A stretch of 44,449 nt of DNA from JAAERC01 sp965602655 (GTDB taxonomy: Bacteria; Zixibacteria; MSB-5A5; GN15; PGXB01), in the NCBI GenBank assembly GCA_965602655.1, contig CBFCZE010000006.1, positions 1 through 44,449 on the forward strand, written 5' to 3'. Below are positions 18,242-26,084 of this stretch, piece after piece; position 1 is the first letter of the stretch; each line of letters begins with the position of its first letter. A model generated the notes under the pieces. That model worked only from the letters and a program-made list of their open reading frames with translations, made no database searches and was not told the DNA's origin. Made by a program: the position numbers and the translations under genes.

Positions 18242-21025
18242 TTGAGTTTGAGAAAAATAATTCTGCCGATATTTTTTCTAATACTTATATTTTGTTCAAA
18301 CGATAATCTGGCCCAATCGGTTGAGGACTGTCTTGACTGTCACGCGGATGAGGAACTGACAAAGGAGCGAGACGGCCGTGAAATTCTACTGTATATTGAA
18401 GAAAATCGTTATCACGGCTCTGTTCACGGAGAGGCCGATTGTATTGATTGCCATGCCGATCTTGATGGCGTCGAACTTCCTCATGATGAAGAGTTGGAAA
18501 CGGTCGATTGTGATGTCTGTCATGATGATGTAGCCGATATATATAACAATAGCCTTCATGGTAAGGCTGCAAATAAAGGCGCAAAACTGGCGCCCCGATG
18601 CTGGGATTGCCACGGGGCTCATTATATATATTCAATTGACTCACTCGATTCACGGATTACCAAATTTAATATTCCGTTTATGTGCGGACAGTGTCATAAG
18701 GAAGGGACGCCGGTTTCCAGGACATATGATATTCATCAGGATTCGATCTTAAGTCACTATTCCTTAAGCATACACGGCGTCGGTTTGTTTCAGCAGGGAT
18801 TAACAGTTACCGCCGTTTGTAACGATTGTCACACATCGCATAATGTTTTGCCTCATACGGATCCGAAATCGAGTATACACAGGAATAAAGTTGCCGAAAC
18901 TTGTCAGAAATGTCATGGTCGAATCGAACAGGTACATAAAAAGGTAATCAGGGGTGAGTTGTGGGAGAAGGAGCCGCATAAGGTCCCGGTTTGTGTTGAC
19001 TGTCATGAACCTCACGAGGCCCGGAAGGTTTTCTATGAGGAGGGAATTGCCGATAGCGAATGCCTGAAATGTCACCGGAACAAAGACCTCACGGCCCAGA
19101 GGGATACAGGAATTATTTCGATGTATGTGGACTCGGTGAAGGTTCACAGTTCCATACATCGCTCGGTCGCCTGCGCCCAGTGTCACACCGGCGTCAATCC
19201 CACACTGAAACGCCCTTGCTCTTCGGTAGCCAACAAAGTTGATTGCTCCATATGTCACACCGAAATTGTGGAAACGTTTGCCAATAGCATGCATGGCAAA
19301 TTGGGAAACAGGGGTGACCAGCGAGTACCGGAGTGTACTTCCTGCCACGGGATCCATAATATGAAAAGTTTTAGAGATCCTGCTTCAAAAACATTTCCGA
19401 CTGTGGTGCCAGAATTGTGTGGACAATGTCATGGGCCGAAAGGTATTGCCTTAAAGAACGGCTCGGGGAGTGAGGTTGATCCGCTAACCAGTTATTTGGA
19501 GAGTATTCATGGTAAGGGACTAATGGAGAGTGGATTGATAGTTACTGCCAAATGCACCGATTGTCATTCGACCCATAATATTCTTCCGAAAGATGATCCC
19601 AAATCTTCGGTACATGTTGATAATATACCGGGAACCTGCGCCAAGTGCCATGAAGGTATTTATAAGCAATTTGCCAATAGTGTTCATTTTATGATGTCAG
19701 AAGATTCTGAAAAATCTGTACCCGGATGTGTAGATTGTCACGATTCACATAAAATTGCGCGAACAGATAAAACCGTATTTAGAAATGAAATTATGGATCA
19801 ATGCGGGGGATGCCATCTTGAAGTAACCGAATCATATTTCGAAACATTTCATGGTAAAGTCTCAAAGCTTGGTTATGGTGCCGCCGCCAAATGTTATGAT
19901 TGTCATGGTTCACATAATATATTACCGGTAAATAACCCGAACTCAATGTTGTCGCACCAGAATATTGTCAAAACCTGCGGAGCATGCCATGAAGGATCAC
20001 ACCGGCAGTTCGCCGGATATTTAACGCATGCTACTCATCATGATCGTTATAAATATCCAATCCTGTTTTATACGTTCTGGTTTATGACAATATTACTTAC
20101 CGGAACACTAATTGTGTTCGGAACACATACCATATTATGGTTGCCACGTTCATTTAAGATGATGAAAGAAAATAAACTGATTAGAAAAAAGAGTCATGGC
20201 CAAAAAGAATATCGCCGTTTTACACCACTTCAACGTCGAATGCATATTCTGGTTATCATCAGTTTCCTCGGATTGGCCATAACAGGTATGACGTTAAAGT
20301 TTTCATATCTGGGATGGGCACAGTGGATATCCGATATTATTGGTGGGTTTGAATCGGCCGGTTATATACATCGTTTTTGTGCCATAATTACATTTATCTA
20401 TTTTGGTCTGCATATCTTTGATGTTATTCGTAGAAAGAGAAAATCGGATAAATCATGGTTCAAATATCTGACCGATGAAGACAGCATGCTACCTAATAAA
20501 ACCGATTTAAAAGAAGTTATTGGTACGTTAAAATGGTTTATCGGAATGGGCCAGCGACCCCGATATGGACGATGGACCTATTGGGAAAAATTTGATTATT
20601 TCGCAGTTTTTTGGGGTGTTGCAATTATTGGATCAACAGGTCTGATGCTTTGGTTCCCTGAATTTTTTACAAGATTTTTCCCCGGCTGGATGATTAATGT
20701 GGCTACTATTGTTCATTCAGATGAGGCTCTTTTGGCGGTTGCTTTTATATTTACTGTTCATTTCTTTAATACTCATTTTCGACCGGATAAATTCCCAATG
20801 GATACTGTTATTTTTTCTGGCCGAATATCAGTCGACGAATTAATGGAAGATCGGCCGCGCGAATATGAAAAACTTGTTAAGAATAAAGAATTAAATAAGC
20901 ATTTGATTGAACCAATGCCTGAGCCGTTCTTGAAAGGATTCAAGATTTTTGGTGTAATTGCATTGATTGTTGGTCTTTCGTTGATACTTTTGATTATTTG
21001 GGCAGAGGTTTTTGGATATAGATAA
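18242..21025 (+). CDS. Nineteen-haem cytochrome c fused to a cytochrome b-type membrane domain
   Basis: A 927-residue paralogue of the upstream gene, starting at TTG directly after its stop, with AAGGA upstream. A signal peptide (about 1-25) precedes 19 CXXCH motifs. Haems 1-8 (first cysteines 30, 67, 90, 120, 148, 193, 221, 251) and 9-16 (274, 311, 335, 365, 393, 438, 466, 496) are near-identically spaced tandem units. Three further haems (521, 551, 579) match the last three of the 11-haem protein. Membrane helices from about 605 include histidines in QRRMHILVIISF, AGYIHRFCAIITF and ATIVHSDEALLA, as in b-type quinol-oxidising subunits. Probable role: menaquinol oxidation and long-range electron transfer across the periplasm. 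A bidirectional terminator follows. Confidence 0.85.
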   Translation: MSLRKIILPIFFLILIFCSNDNLAQSVEDCLDCHADEELTKERDGREILLYIEENRYHGSVHGEADCIDCHADLDGVELPHDEELETVDCDVCHDDVADIYNNSLHGKAANKGAKLAPRCWDCHGAHYIYSIDSLDSRITKFNIPFMCGQCHKEGTPVSRTYDIHQDSILSHYSLSIHGVGLFQQGLTVTAVCNDCHTSHNVLPHTDPKSSIHRNKVAETCQKCHGRIEQVHKKVIRGELWEKEPHKVPVCVDCHEPHEARKVFYEEGIADSECLKCHRNKDLTAQRDTGIISMYVDSVKVHSSIHRSVACAQCHTGVNPTLKRPCSSVANKVDCSICHTEIVETFANSMHGKLGNRGDQRVPECTSCHGIHNMKSFRDPASKTFPTVVPELCGQCHGPKGIALKNGSGSEVDPLTSYLESIHGKGLMESGLIVTAKCTDCHSTHNILPKDDPKSSVHVDNIPGTCAKCHEGIYKQFANSVHFMMSEDSEKSVPGCVDCHDSHKIARTDKTVFRNEIMDQCGGCHLEVTESYFETFHGKVSKLGYGAAAKCYDCHGSHNILPVNNPNSMLSHQNIVKTCGACHEGSHRQFAGYLTHATHHDRYKYPILFYTFWFMTILLTGTLIVFGTHTILWLPRSFKMMKENKLIRKKSHGQKEYRRFTPLQRRMHILVIISFLGLAITGMTLKFSYLGWAQWISDIIGGFESAGYIHRFCAIITFIYFGLHIFDVIRRKRKSDKSWFKYLTDEDSMLPNKTDLKEVIGTLKWFIGMGQRPRYGRWTYWEKFDYFAVFWGVAIIGSTGLMLWFPEFFTRFFPGWMINVATIVHSDEALLAVAFIFTVHFFNTHFRPDKFPMDTVIFSGRISVDELMEDRPREYEKLVKNKELNKHLIEPMPEPFLKGFKIFGVIALIVGLSLILLIIWAEVFGYR

Positions 21026-21066
21026 CTATATCACATCAAATAATATCAGTAAATATAATAAGTAGT

Positions 21067-21103
21067 AAAAAAAGCTGCCGTGAAAAAATCCCGACAGCTT
21101 TTT
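21067..21103. terminator. Bidirectional hairpin terminator
   Basis: AAAAAGCTG pairs with CAGCTTTTT, extended by two G-C pairs after one C/A mismatch, with a loop of about 12 bases. It lies between the converging 19-haem cytochrome and the outer-membrane barrel gene, and A/T flanks serve both directions. Confidence 0.7.
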
Positions 21104-21129
21104 CAAATGCATTAACCAAGGAGAGAATC

Positions 21130-21582
21130 TTAAAATTCGAATCTGATTCCGGAGCGTATCATAAACATAGATCCGGATTCAATACCATAAACATATCCTT
21201 CATTATCATTCAAATCAGAATATTCACCTTCGGCTGTCCATACCACGTCTTTTGAAACTAAATATTCAAAACCTAATGAGAAGTTTAATAGATCATAATC
21301 AAGGTTTGAATAATCGTGTATATGTTCAAAAGTGAAATCGCTGTGGTGCAACGCACCATCAACTTCAGCTGTCATATCAGGAAAGACAACCTGATCCATC
21401 TCGGCCGTTGATTTATTATACCCAATTATACCTTTGAATTTTAATTTGGGCGAATAAATGTATGATGTCGTCAGATAAAGATTCTGAGATTTGGTTTCAT
21501 AATCAGCCATCGAATAGGCGGAACCATAATGAACTGTTTGAACGTCAAGCGGCGGACCAACACTCACGGTGTCGGTATACAT
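21130..21582 (-). pseudogene. C-terminal part of the MtrB/PioB-like barrel, beyond an in-frame TGA
   Basis: These 150 codons are in exactly the same frame as the 568-codon gene at 21592-23298. Only TGA and three sense codons (Ala, Gly, His) separate the two. The text is a run of amphipathic beta strands ending in RSGIRFEF, with the terminal Phe expected of an outer-membrane protein, and has no signal peptide. It is therefore the missing end of the upstream barrel rather than a separate gene. Restart at the ATG at 21582 is possible but the ribosome-binding site is poor. Joined, the product would have about 722 residues, the usual size of MtrB/PioB proteins. Confidence 0.75.
21556..21576 (-). 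other. Hairpin 15 bases downstream of the in-frame TGA
   Basis: On the minus strand ACCGACAC, loop CGTGA, GTGTTGGT forms an eight-pair stem with one G-U pair. It begins 15 bases after the in-frame TGA (21592-21594). The position is within the range used by bacterial SECIS elements, but the loop does not clearly match the known SelB-binding apical motif. It may be chance. Confidence 0.3.
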
Positions 21583-21591
21583 ATGGCCTGC

Positions 21592-23298
21592 TCAGCCATC
21601 AAACAGTGCTATGGCCACCGGTCCCCGCATTTTATTATAACCGTAGGAACCGCCAAACGACATTGCCCAATTCTGATCAACATTTACATTTAATGCCAAA
21701 CTTGGCTGCATTGAAAAATGATTTATATCCAGTGAATCAAGATCAGCATTCTTATCGTATTTTGCCTTAAAACCGAAATTCAAATTGACCTTATTATTCG
21801 GTCTCCAATTTGAAGTCAGGTCCAATATATGGGCCTGAGTCGGAGCAGTTGTGATATCCTGATAGCGTAGATCTTCACGCTGCCAATAATGAACGAAAGC
21901 AGTTCCATCAACAGGATTCAACAAATCACGTCCTCTGGCCTCAAATATTCCCCTGGCCGACGTAAACGGATTAGAAGTGCTTTCAAAACGATATTTAAAT
22001 GATGTTGAATATCTTAAGCCTTTCCGATAGCGAACTTTTGCCTGACCAAAAATTGTTGTTGTTGCATCGGCGTTTTCGGCTGGATAATAATCACGATCAA
22101 TTGATTGCATGCCGGCCGTAAAGGAAGCCGTTATTTTTTCGTTCAATCTTGAAATGACCTCAACCGAGCCCCGCAGATCAACTCTGTTAAGAGAGGATTT
22201 TCTGGTAAAATCGAAATCCTGCGGTGTTCCCGGGCGACCCTCACGATAAGACGGCAGATCAACAAAGATATCATCAACGTCAAGTTTGGCCAAACTGAAT
22301 TTTGCAATCAAGCGGGTCAGTTTAGCTAATGATGTTGCATAAAAAGCTGAGCCACTGAAGGCATTGCTTGCAAGTTCATTATTTCTGTTGGTCGCCTTAC
22401 TAAAACCAATTGAACTGCCATAGCTACTATTGCCAGCATTTCCCTTAAAAGATAATTTATGTGACAATTTTTCAGTATTTGGATATTCGCCAACCGGTAG
22501 AGAAACACCATTATATGACAAACGAGAGCCGAATTCGGCGCCCTTTTGACCATTAATCGGGTGTCTGGCTCTATCGAAACTGGCATAATTAACTGGGGCT
22601 TCCGACTCAAAGATTCGATAACCAAACTGGTAACCAACAGTGCTTTTGCCAATCTCTGCCTGTAATCCCGCCATAATCTGGTGAGTAATTTTATCGATTG
22701 TGGCAGTGCTGGATGTAATATGACAACTGAAACAGTGATTACTCGCAAGACGCTGTTCGTCTCCAGTCTGTAAAACTGTACGATGAGCGGCAATCAGCCT
22801 GACATTGTTTTTCTTTGAAAGCCGAATGTTTAGACCGCTCTCAATTTCTTTCCGGTGAACGTAATAACTTGCGTCCGGATCAAGTATTTCGTGCGTCATA
22901 ATTTTGCCGCCACCAGCCTCACGTGTCTCCAGATTGGCCAGCATATCCTGTCCGGCCTGCTTATACATTGATCGGTATTTAAAATCGGCGGAAAATCCAT
23001 CGCCAATTTTGCTTGCCATATCAGCCACGATATTATTTTGATCACGATACTTGCCGTTTAAAAAGAATATGTGATTTTCACCACGTGAAAGATAATCTAC
23101 ATCAAATTCCGGCAGGAATTCGTCATCGCCATTTCTATATTCACCAATCTTTTTTGAATAGTCGGTGAAATCAGTGTAACTGGAACCGATCCAAATTGAA
23201 TATTTTTCCTCAATCTCTTCTTCCTGACCTGCCGCAACCATGAAGGTAAGCGCAACAAGAAGGAGACTTTGGAGTGTAATTGTGAAAAATCTATTCAT
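21592..23298 (-). CDS. MtrB/PioB-like outer-membrane beta-barrel (porin-cytochrome conduit), interrupted by TGA
   Basis: 568 codons: a signal peptide (about 1-24, ending VAAGQ) and then long antiparallel strands typical of the decaheme-associated MtrB/PioB barrel, which holds the decaheme cytochrome across the outer membrane. It follows the MtrA-like gene by nine bases, with AGGAGG overlapping the end of that gene. Unusually, residues 189-193 read CFSCH, a CXXCH haem-binding motif within the barrel sequence. The frame stops at TGA after LFDG, while the remaining strands and terminal Phe continue in frame at 21130-21582. The shortened product would lack the beta-signal, so it should not assemble unless the stop is read through. 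Nonsense mutation, assembly error and recoding are all possible. Confidence 0.75.
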   Translation of the reverse strand: MNRFFTITLQSLLLVALTFMVAAGQEEEIEEKYSIWIGSSYTDFTDYSKKIGEYRNGDDEFLPEFDVDYLSRGENHIFFLNGKYRDQNNIVADMASKIGDGFSADFKYRSMYKQAGQDMLANLETREAGGGKIMTHEILDPDASYYVHRKEIESGLNIRLSKKNNVRLIAAHRTVLQTGDEQRLASNHCFSCHITSSTATIDKITHQIMAGLQAEIGKSTVGYQFGYRIFESEAPVNYASFDRARHPINGQKGAEFGSRLSYNGVSLPVGEYPNTEKLSHKLSFKGNAGNSSYGSSIGFSKATNRNNELASNAFSGSAFYATSLAKLTRLIAKFSLAKLDVDDIFVDLPSYREGRPGTPQDFDFTRKSSLNRVDLRGSVEVISRLNEKITASFTAGMQSIDRDYYPAENADATTTIFGQAKVRYRKGLRYSTSFKYRFESTSNPFTSARGIFEARGRDLLNPVDGTAFVHYWQREDLRYQDITTAPTQAHILDLTSNWRPNNKVNLNFGFKAKYDKNADLDSLDINHFSMQPSLALNVNVDQNWAMSFGGSYGYNKMRGPVAIALFDG

Positions 23299-23307
23299 TA
23301 CATCCTC

Positions 23308-24267
23308 CTATCTTGTCAGGCCGGTGCCTGAGGTTGAAATTGCCTGAGACGGCATATCGCTGCCATGAATCTCAGTGTGACATTGAGTACATTTGGTTAA
23401 CATACCCTCTTTCCATCCATCTGGATTTGAAGTTCCTGCTCGTTCCGGTGCCTGCGGTGTAGTAAAATTGCCATCCCAGCCTTCAAGTCCGGCATGGAAA
23501 TGCATTGAGTGACAATTAAGGCATAGTGCCGGTTCCGTCTGAGTCAATAGATTATCAGCTACTGTTCCATGCGGAGAGTGGCATAGCATACAATCTTCGT
23601 TTACCGGGGCATGTTCAAAAATGAATGGACCCTCTTTTGCAGGATGACAGCTAAAGCATAACTCCCGGACTGAGCTTTCATGCGCAAAAGTTGCCTGTCC
23701 GCCGTGTGGATCATGGCAGTCGAGACAACTCATATTGCCTTCTTTTAATGGATGATGCGATGGCATAAAAGCGGCCGCTTTGACATCAAGGTGACATTCG
23801 GTACAAAGATTATTAATCTTACCGGATGTCCATGCCACATTTTCCCCGTGAATTGTGTGGCAGCTTGAGCAATTCATGTCAGCGGTATTATGATCGGCCA
23901 TTACCCAGTTACTGAAATTGTCAGTATTGTGACAACTCAGGCATGTAGATTTACCATCAAACTGATCCTGCTTGGCGGGATTGATAATCATCGCCGGATC
24001 TTCATTCTCGACATGCGCCGATCCCGGACCATGGCATGATTCGCAGGAGTTGTCTGATGTTTTGCTCAACAATGTTCCATGCATAGTTTTTGCAAAGTCA
24101 ACTGCTACATCATCATGACAATCAAGGCATACGCTATTCCCAACGGGAACTGCGTCGGCCGGTGTCATATTGGCCATTGCCATTGAGGCAGGCAATACAA
24201 TTATGCATAAAAGCATAACCATGGAGACCTCAAGTAGAAAAAACCGAGGTCTGGTTTGTTTTTTCAT
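23308..24267 (-). CDS. mtrA: Decaheme c-type cytochrome, MtrA/DmsE/PioA family
   Basis: A 319-residue periplasmic cytochrome with a signal peptide (hydrophobic run to about residue 32) and ten CXXCH motifs: CLDCH, CESCH, CLSCH, CSSCH, CTECH, CLDCH, CFSCH, CMLCH, CLNCH and CTQCH. The last is in CTQCHTEIHGSDMPSQA, the characteristic end of MtrA/DmsE proteins. Ten haems and about 320 residues match MtrA, which forms the wire inside the MtrB barrel. The gene order mtrA-mtrB is as in known conduits. AGGGA precedes the ATG. No extracellular MtrC-like cytochrome follows, so the conduit may use an OmcA/MtrC elsewhere or work like DmsE. The symbol reflects family, not proven function. Confidence 0.88.
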   Translation of the reverse strand: MKKQTRPRFFLLEVSMVMLLCIIVLPASMAMANMTPADAVPVGNSVCLDCHDDVAVDFAKTMHGTLLSKTSDNSCESCHGPGSAHVENEDPAMIINPAKQDQFDGKSTCLSCHNTDNFSNWVMADHNTADMNCSSCHTIHGENVAWTSGKINNLCTECHLDVKAAAFMPSHHPLKEGNMSCLDCHDPHGGQATFAHESSVRELCFSCHPAKEGPFIFEHAPVNEDCMLCHSPHGTVADNLLTQTEPALCLNCHSMHFHAGLEGWDGNFTTPQAPERAGTSNPDGWKEGMLTKCTQCHTEIHGSDMPSQAISTSGTGLTR

Positions 24268-24317
24268 CCGTGTCCCTTTCCCCTTTTTGTGGTTAATTTT
24301 AATATATAATTCATTTT

Positions 24318-24941
24318 TTATTTCCTTAGCCCGCGGGCAAATATAGGCACATTATTTTTCATAATTTCTTCAGGTCTGAAGTCACCACCCTGCATCCCTT
24401 TCCATAAGTTTACACCTAGGACACACTCTGTTACCATCCCCGTAAAACAACCGGCCGTAATGACTGTGTTAACCGGTCGTACTAATTCAATTTTCTTTAA
24501 GCGATCCAATGACTGTCGGAGTATTGTAATATAAGGAACCCTCAAAGTGTCCACAACCTTTTTTGTCATATCATGCCCTTTTAAAGAACAATAAAGAAGT
24601 AATCGCGATAACTCGGGATTAGACAAATAGGTCTGGAATATATGTTTTGAAATTGCAAAAAGGATTTCTTCAATATCATCCAGTTGTTCTACTTCTTCGG
24701 AAAGAGATGAAGTATCAATTCTATTTTCTAACGATTTCAGGACCTCGGCAAACAATTCTTCCTTGGAGGAAAAGTAACGGTATAAGGCCGGTTCTGTTAT
24801 ATCACAGACTTTGGCCAATGAGGCGATAGTCGTTTTTTCATAGCCGCGCTTCGAGAAAGAATCGGTGGCGAAGTCAATAATCTGCTTTCGGCGTTCCGCA
24901 GATGTTAGTCTTTTCTGTTTTTTATCTTTCATTATATTCAT
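24318..24941 (-). CDS. TetR-family transcriptional repressor
   Basis: A 207-residue regulator. The N-terminal helix-turn-helix is clear: RRKQIIDFATDSFSKRGYEK, TTIASLAKVCDITEPALYRY and FSSKEELFAEVL, the TetR pattern. The C-terminal ligand-binding domain is unlike families I can name. The start could be the ATG at 24941 or the one at 24932; neither has a strong ribosome-binding site. The gene precedes the mtrA-like gene by 50 bases on the same strand with no terminator. A perfect palindrome lies just in front of it, so it most likely represses itself and the conduit operon. Confidence 0.9.
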   Translation of the reverse strand: MNIMKDKKQKRLTSAERRKQIIDFATDSFSKRGYEKTTIASLAKVCDITEPALYRYFSSKEELFAEVLKSLENRIDTSSLSEEVEQLDDIEEILFAISKHIFQTYLSNPELSRLLLYCSLKGHDMTKKVVDTLRVPYITILRQSLDRLKKIELVRPVNTVITAGCFTGMVTECVLGVNLWKGMQGGDFRPEEIMKNNVPIFARGLRK

Positions 24942-24946
24942 ATTAT

Positions 24947-24970
24947 AAGTTAGTGATTGTTCACTAACTT
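24947..24970. promoter_or_regulatory. TetR-type operator palindrome
   Basis: AAGTTAGTGA-TTGT-TCACTAACTT is a perfect 10-bp inverted repeat with a 4-base spacer, six bases upstream of the tetR start and just downstream of its predicted -10 box. The TTAGTGA half-site is common among TetR/AcrR operators. Confidence 0.8.
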
Positions 24971-24976
24971 GAATGG

Positions 24977-25003
24977 TTTATAGTTTTGTCACAGAATTGT
25001 CAA
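24977..25003 (-). promoter_or_regulatory. Promoter of the tetR-mtrA-mtrB operon
   Basis: On the minus strand TTGACA (24998-25003) and TATAAA (24977-24982) are 15 bases apart. The TetR palindrome begins seven bases beyond the -10 box, so a bound repressor would block initiation. Confidence 0.5.
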
Positions 25004-25090
25004 GAAAAATAATGGGAAAGAATGATATTTTTTTCACATAGGGAAGAGAATAGGATAATGTAATAACTTATTGTTGGGTAGGTGATTATA

Positions 25091-25121
25091 AAAAGATAAG
25101 GCGTCCGTACAGACGCCTTAT
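25091..25121 (-). terminator. Terminator of the tetraheme cytochrome gene
   Basis: A perfect 10-bp stem (ATAAGGCGTC and complement) with a 6-base loop, followed on the minus strand by TCTTTTTATAA. It lies 17 bases after the cytochrome stop. Confidence 0.85.
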
Positions 25122-25137
25122 TCGAAAGAAGTCTATA

Positions 25138-25647
25138 TTATTCTTTCTTTTTCTCAACCTTTTTGGCCATTTCGTGAATGCCCTTAGTTATCATTTTCTC
25201 ATAGTCGAATTTTTCTTTGGCGCGGAATTCTTCCGGAACATTTTCGTGGCAGACGATACAAACTTCCTTGGTTGGCATGACTAAACCTGCCGCAATTGCC
25301 TTTTCACGGTCCTGCATAATACTCTTTTTCTTATAATCAGCTCCAGCGCCATGACAGGCTTCGCACTGAACACCTTCCAATAGTTCACCCTTGGCGGTTG
25401 TCCCCGTCGAATGGCATTTGACGCAATCTTCCTTCTTTTTTTCATCATCAGATAACAGATCCCAGGCCTTGGCGTGTTTAGTTTCGGTCCAGGAAGGGTG
25501 TATACCATCTTTTTTATGGCACATTTTGCATTTCTTTTCGCCGACAAATTCGTGTTTGACTTTGGCTTCCTCGCCGGAAATGGCCAGATTACCAAATAAT
25601 AAAACGACGGCCAAAAGGGTAGTGAGGATTACTACTTTTCTTAACAT
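25138..25647 (-). CDS. Tetraheme cytochrome c, cytochrome c554-like
   Basis: A 169-residue periplasmic cytochrome. I start at the ATG at 25647, which has AGAGG eight bases upstream; an ATG five codons earlier has no site. A signal peptide (about 1-25) is followed by four CXXCH motifs: CKMCH, CVKCH, CEACH and CIVCH. The arrangement FVGEKKCKMCH, then GVQCEACHGAGADY, resembles the cytochrome c554 family, which carries electrons between multihaem enzymes. The C-terminus is lysine-rich. It stands between its own terminator and a long upstream gap and is probably a soluble electron shuttle for the neighbouring conduit or HAO-type enzyme. Confidence 0.85.
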   Translation of the reverse strand: MLRKVVILTTLLAVVLLFGNLAISGEEAKVKHEFVGEKKCKMCHKKDGIHPSWTETKHAKAWDLLSDDEKKKEDCVKCHSTGTTAKGELLEGVQCEACHGAGADYKKKSIMQDREKAIAAGLVMPTKEVCIVCHENVPEEFRAKEKFDYEKMITKGIHEMAKKVEKKKE

Positions 25648-25867
25648 CGCCGAACCTCTCATGTTAATTATTTATATAATACCAATATTATCCTATTTCA
25701 TTCTATGATATTAGTTATACAAAAAAAAAGGGTTCGGGGCAATTATTTTTTTAAAAAATAATGGCGGTTTACGCTCCATATTTTTTGATTATGCCCTGTT
25801 TTAGGTAAATTTCAAAGAAGGATGCTGACTGTGTCAACACGATTGTGTTAAGTTATTATTATAATCC

Positions 25868-25899
25868 TTTCGACAGCGTTATTATCAAGCCTGTCGAAA
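25868..25899. repeat. 9-bp inverted repeat, function unknown
   Basis: TTTCGACAG and CTGTCGAAA are separated by 14 bases. There is no T-run suited to termination, so it may be a hairpin in the long leader of the minus-strand cytochrome mRNA or a protein-binding site. Confidence 0.35.
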
Positions 25900-25944
25900 A
25901 AGACAATTAGTAAATCCGGCCAAAATTCCTCAAAAGTAAAATTT

Positions 25945-25973
25945 ATCTAATCATATAAGATACTGTATGTCAA
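25945..25973 (-). promoter_or_regulatory. Possible promoter of the tetraheme cytochrome gene
   Basis: On the minus strand TTGACA (25968-25973) and TTAGAT (25945-25950) are 17 bases apart. The -35 block CCTTGACATACA is identical in 12 bases to that of the rubrerythrin promoter. The implied leader is about 290 bases, which is long. Confidence 0.3.
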
Positions 25974-26029
25974 GGGGTTACATGGCCGCACCATTTTTTT
26001 TAAAAAAAAGAAAAATAATTCAAACAAAA

Positions 26030-26051
26030 TACTATACTTTATTGTATAGTA
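26030..26051. promoter_or_regulatory. Palindromic operator before the Rrf2/SUF operon
   Basis: TACTATAC-TTTATT-GTATAGTA, an 8-bp inverted repeat with a 6-base centre. It covers two good -10-like hexamers (TATACT and TATAGT) and ends 34 bases before the regulator gene. The overall spacing resembles IscR-type sites, so autoregulation by the Rrf2 protein is likely. Confidence 0.6.
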
Positions 26052-26084
26052 ATAAAAGGCTAAATTGAAACAGGGAGTTTGAAA

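Larger units (their letters stand above)
25648..26084. other. 437-base intergenic region between divergent genes
   Basis: No coding frame. It contains a likely minus-strand promoter (25945-25973), a 9-bp inverted repeat (25868-25899), an A/T palindrome around 25742-25762 and the SUF-side palindrome at 26030-26051. The rest is AT-rich sequence in which I see nothing further. Confidence 0.5.

Noticed and set aside
18800..19357. Long minus-strand open frame (185 codons) opposite the 19-haem gene
   Set aside because: It lies fully inside a gene with clear haem motifs, has no ribosome-binding site or recognisable fold, and results from the repetitive codon pattern of the cytochrome.
21592..21594. 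TGA reassigned as a sense codon in this organism
   Set aside because: TGA ends the GNAT, histidine kinase, sufS and NapH-like genes at the expected places, so the standard code applies; the in-frame TGA is a local event.
25742..25762. Perfect A/T palindrome (ATTATTTTTT and complement)
   Set aside because: Only A and T in a very AT-rich gap; likely chance, and no gene end is near.
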